In this document: positions 60,333 through 62,449 of the stretch, piece by piece | Numbering within the stretch: the first letter of the stretch is position 1 | Layout: each line of letters opens with the position of its first letter | Source: Cellvibrionales bacterium | GTDB lineage: Bacteria; Pseudomonadota; Gammaproteobacteria; Pseudomonadales; JAHEIH01 | Length of the DNA: 62,449 bases | Assembly (NCBI GenBank): GCA_024639455.1 | Contig: JAHEIH010000027.1 | Coordinates: forward strand, 76,928-139,376 | Reading direction: 5' to 3' | The notes under the pieces: generated by a model | Told to the model about the DNA's origin: nothing | The model's input: the letters and a program-made list of their open reading frames with translations, nothing else | The model's database searches: none | Made by a program: the position numbers and the translations under genes

Positions 60333-62213
60333 ATGACCGACACTATGTTTGACGCCATTCCTGCACTACGCCCAGATACGCCGCTGCTCGATAGCATTCA
60401 GAGCCCGACGGATCTGCGCGCGCTGCAAAAGAGCCAACTACCTCAGGTGGCCACGGAACTGCGCGAATTTCTCCTCTACAGCGTGGGCCAATCGGGCGGC
60501 CACTTTGGCGCGGGTCTCGGTGTTGTCGAACTGACCATCGCCCTGCACTATATTTTCAATACCCCCGAAGACCGCATCGTGTGGGACGTTGGCCATCAGT
60601 GCTACCCGCACAAGATTCTTACCGGTCGACGCGAAGAGATGCACACCATGCGCCACATGGGTGGCCTTGCGGGGTTCCCCAAGCGCGCCGAGAGCGAGTA
60701 CGACACCTTTGGCGTAGGCCATTCGAGCACCAGTATTTCTGCTGCCCTCGGCATGGCGTTAGCGGCCCGCCAACAAGGTATCAAACGCCACTCAGTGGCA
60801 GTGATAGGTGACGGCGCGATGACCGGCGGTATGGCTTTTGAAGCCCTCGCCCACGCCGCACACACCAACGCTAACATGCTGGTGATCTTGAACGACAACC
60901 AAATGTCGATCTCGCACAATGCTGGCGGTTTGGCGTCTTACTTCGCCAAAATTTGGGCGAGTAAGTTCTACACCCAAATTCGAGAAGGCGGCAAAAAGGT
61001 GCTGTCCAGCGCCCCCACTGTTCGCGCCTTGGCGCGCCGCACAGAAGAACACATTAAAGGTATGGTTGCCCCTGGCACGCTATTTGAAGAGCTGGGCTTC
61101 CACTACATCGGCCCAATCGATGGGCACAACATAGAAGACCTACTGTTTACTATTGGCAATATGCAAGCGCTGGAAGGTCCACAGCTGTTGCACATTCAGA
61201 CATGTAAAGGTAAAGGCTTTAAGCCAGCGGAAGCCGACCCCATTGGCTACCATGCACTGAACAAGATTGCCCCCAAGAACAGTAGCGCGCCCAAGCTTCC
61301 AAAGTTCCAAGATATCTTCGGACAGTGGCTGTGCGATGCAGCAGAACAAGACCCCTTGCTAGTCGGTATAACCCCTGCAATGAAGGAAGGTTCTGGCATG
61401 GTGGCATTTGCCGACCGCTTTCCGGAACGTTTCTTTGATGTGGCGATAGCCGAGCAGCACGCTGTTACCCTCGGTGCAGGGATGGCCTGCGACGGCAGTA
61501 AACCCGTCGTTGCGATCTACTCGACATTTTTGCAGCGCGGCTACGATCAGATGGTGCACGACGTCGCCATTCAGAATCTGGATGTGACGTTCGCTATCGA
61601 TCGCGCCGGTCTAGTAGGTGAAGACGGTCCCACTCACGCCGGCAACTTCGACCTGAGTTACATGCGCTGCATCCCAAACATGATTATTGCCGCCCCCTCA
61701 GACGAACGTGAAACGCGTTTGTTGCTGCAAACCGCCTACGAATTTCAAGGGCCATCGGCCGTGCGCTACCCTCGTGGCACAGGTGCTGGTATCCACCCAC
61801 TCACCACGCTCGACACAGTTGAGATCGGCCGTGCCGTGCACACCCGCCAAGGCAACGCTAAGGTCGCCATACTGGCCTTTGGCACCCTGTTGCACAACTG
61901 CCACGCCGCTGCTGAGCAACACGACGCCGATCTGTTCGATATGCGCTGGGTTAAACCACTCGACACCGACCTGATCGATCGCCTAGCGAGTGAGGGCTAC
62001 ACTCTGATTAGTGTCGAAGAAAACGCCATTATGGGCGGTGCAGGTTCTGCCGTCAGCGAATACCTTCGCCAACGCAACTACACAAATCCCCTACTGCAAA
62101 TCGGCATCCCCGACCGTTTTCTCGAACACGGTAAGCCCGCAGAACTATTGGCCATCTGCCAGCTCGATAGCGAAGGCATTGCAGCGCAAATTAGCGAGTT
62201 CCTAGCTGGCTAA
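60333..62213 (+). CDS. dxs: 1-deoxy-D-xylulose-5-phosphate synthase
   Basis: DXS joins pyruvate and glyceraldehyde 3-phosphate, using thiamine diphosphate, in the first step of the MEP isoprenoid pathway. The 626 residues match the family in length. Motifs include [29 protein letters not shown] with NDNQMSIS (thiamine diphosphate and Mg2+ site), [16 protein letters not shown] and [15 protein letters not shown]. The ATG at 60333 is used here; another at 60345 ([15 protein letters not shown]) would also fit and is closer to many annotated starts. No strong ribosome-binding site is seen for either. Confidence 0.96.
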   Translation: MTDTMFDAIPALRPDTPLLDSIQSPTDLRALQKSQLPQVATELREFLLYSVGQSGGHFGAGLGVVELTIALHYIFNTPEDRIVWDVGHQCYPHKILTGRREEMHTMRHMGGLAGFPKRAESEYDTFGVGHSSTSISAALGMALAARQQGIKRHSVAVIGDGAMTGGMAFEALAHAAHTNANMLVILNDNQMSISHNAGGLASYFAKIWASKFYTQIREGGKKVLSSAPTVRALARRTEEHIKGMVAPGTLFEELGFHYIGPIDGHNIEDLLFTIGNMQALEGPQLLHIQTCKGKGFKPAEADPIGYHALNKIAPKNSSAPKLPKFQDIFGQWLCDAAEQDPLLVGITPAMKEGSGMVAFADRFPERFFDVAIAEQHAVTLGAGMACDGSKPVVAIYSTFLQRGYDQMVHDVAIQNLDVTFAIDRAGLVGEDGPTHAGNFDLSYMRCIPNMIIAAPSDERETRLLLQTAYEFQGPSAVRYPRGTGAGIHPLTTLDTVEIGRAVHTRQGNAKVAILAFGTLLHNCHAAAEQHDADLFDMRWVKPLDTDLIDRLASEGYTLISVEENAIMGGAGSAVSEYLRQRNYTNPLLQIGIPDRFLEHGKPAELLAICQLDSEGIAAQISEFLAG

Positions 62214-62245
62214 CACACTGTGGGAGCTTATTAGGCGCCATGGTT

Positions 62246-62415
62246 CTCAACAAAGTAATAGCAATGTAGCTAAATAAAAAATTAGAGGCGTCAGACAGGC
62301 CGCTAGTACCCGGCGAGCAAAATGCATGCTCAACAAAGTAATAGCAACGCAGCTAAATAAAAACTTAGAAGCGTCAGCGAGGCCGCTAGTACGCGGCGAG
62401 CATGTATTTTGCGAG
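62246..62415. repeat. Tandem intergenic repeat, two imperfect 83-base units
   Basis: The 236 bases after dxs hold no gene. Two units starting CTCAACAAAGTAATAGCAA lie at 62246 and 62329. They agree over most of their length, sharing GCTAAATAAAAA and GGCCGCTAGTAC then CGGCGAGC. At 62315-62331 GAGCAAAATGCATGCTC is followed at 62398 by the near-inverse GAGCATGTATTTTGC, and GAGCAAA reappears at the window end. This looks like part of a dispersed repeat family, continuing past the window. Confidence 0.6.
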
Positions 62416-62449
62416 AGGAGTTTAGGTATTACTAAATGACTTGAGCAAA

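Noticed and set aside
62246-62449. CRISPR array at the right edge
   Set aside because: Units are 83 bases, adjacent and diverged along their length, without short identical repeats and unique spacers; no cas gene is present.

Overview
The window looks like chromosomal DNA of a free-living, motile, aerobic marine-type gammaproteobacterium, probably near Cellvibrionales/Pseudomonadales. The reasons are gene order (a ccmABCDEFGHI operon divergent from fliK and an FlhB-tail gene; PilZ-pomB-pomA divergent from xseB-ispA-dxs), a large NAD-glutamate dehydrogenase, a Bat operon and Na+-type motor stators. The assignment rests on recognised families and synteny, not on a search. I see no rRNA, tRNA, CRISPR array, transposase, integrase or phage gene. 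Gene packing is tight, and several convergent pairs share their stop codons.

Bases 1-7030 form an accessory-looking, more AT-rich part. It holds a DUF6435 gene, an NhaC-type antiporter, an AraC-type activator and, divergent from it, a LigM-type tetrahydrofolate-dependent O-demethylase, a GFA-family protein and an aromatic-acid MFS transporter. The O-demethylase promoter carries repeated motifs that look like AraC-type operators. The block ends in a decayed C-terminal remnant of a DUF3604 gene.

Bases 7050-23600 are mostly housekeeping: ppsA and its regulator ppsR (divergent), the complete System I cytochrome c maturation operon ending in two unrecognised membrane-anchored proteins, a fliK-like gene with an FlhB C-terminal homologue, and a set of small metabolic genes (acyltransferase, nitroreductase, PTPS/QueD-like, SDR, DUF2835). 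Bases 23609-40170 hold the 1614-residue glutamate dehydrogenase, divergent from a moxR-DUF58-DUF4381-batA-batB/TPR-batD operon, then rnb, a coniferyl-aldehyde-dehydrogenase-like gene, an unknown gene and rluA.

Bases 40175-51922 are all on the minus strand and form two functional groups. One is a signalling set: two periplasmic solute-binding proteins (one family 1, one UrtA-like lipoprotein) and a membrane GGDEF-EAL protein. The other handles sulfide and persulfide: an ETHE1-like persulfide dioxygenase, a type II sulfide:quinone oxidoreductase with an N-terminal DUF442 sulfur-transferase-like domain, and a SulP carrier. A response regulator with a degenerate HD-GYP domain lies upstream.

Bases 52013-62449 hold a stand-alone CBM48-like protein; a two-gene surface system (a TPR/DUF560-like outer-membrane barrel followed by a 778-residue exported FecR protein with two tandem beta-rich repeats resembling TbpB-type barrels), which is my best candidate for something undescribed; a DUF2721 protein; the PilZ-pomB-pomA motor cluster; the xseB-ispA-dxs isoprenoid operon; and a tandem intergenic repeat at the right edge.
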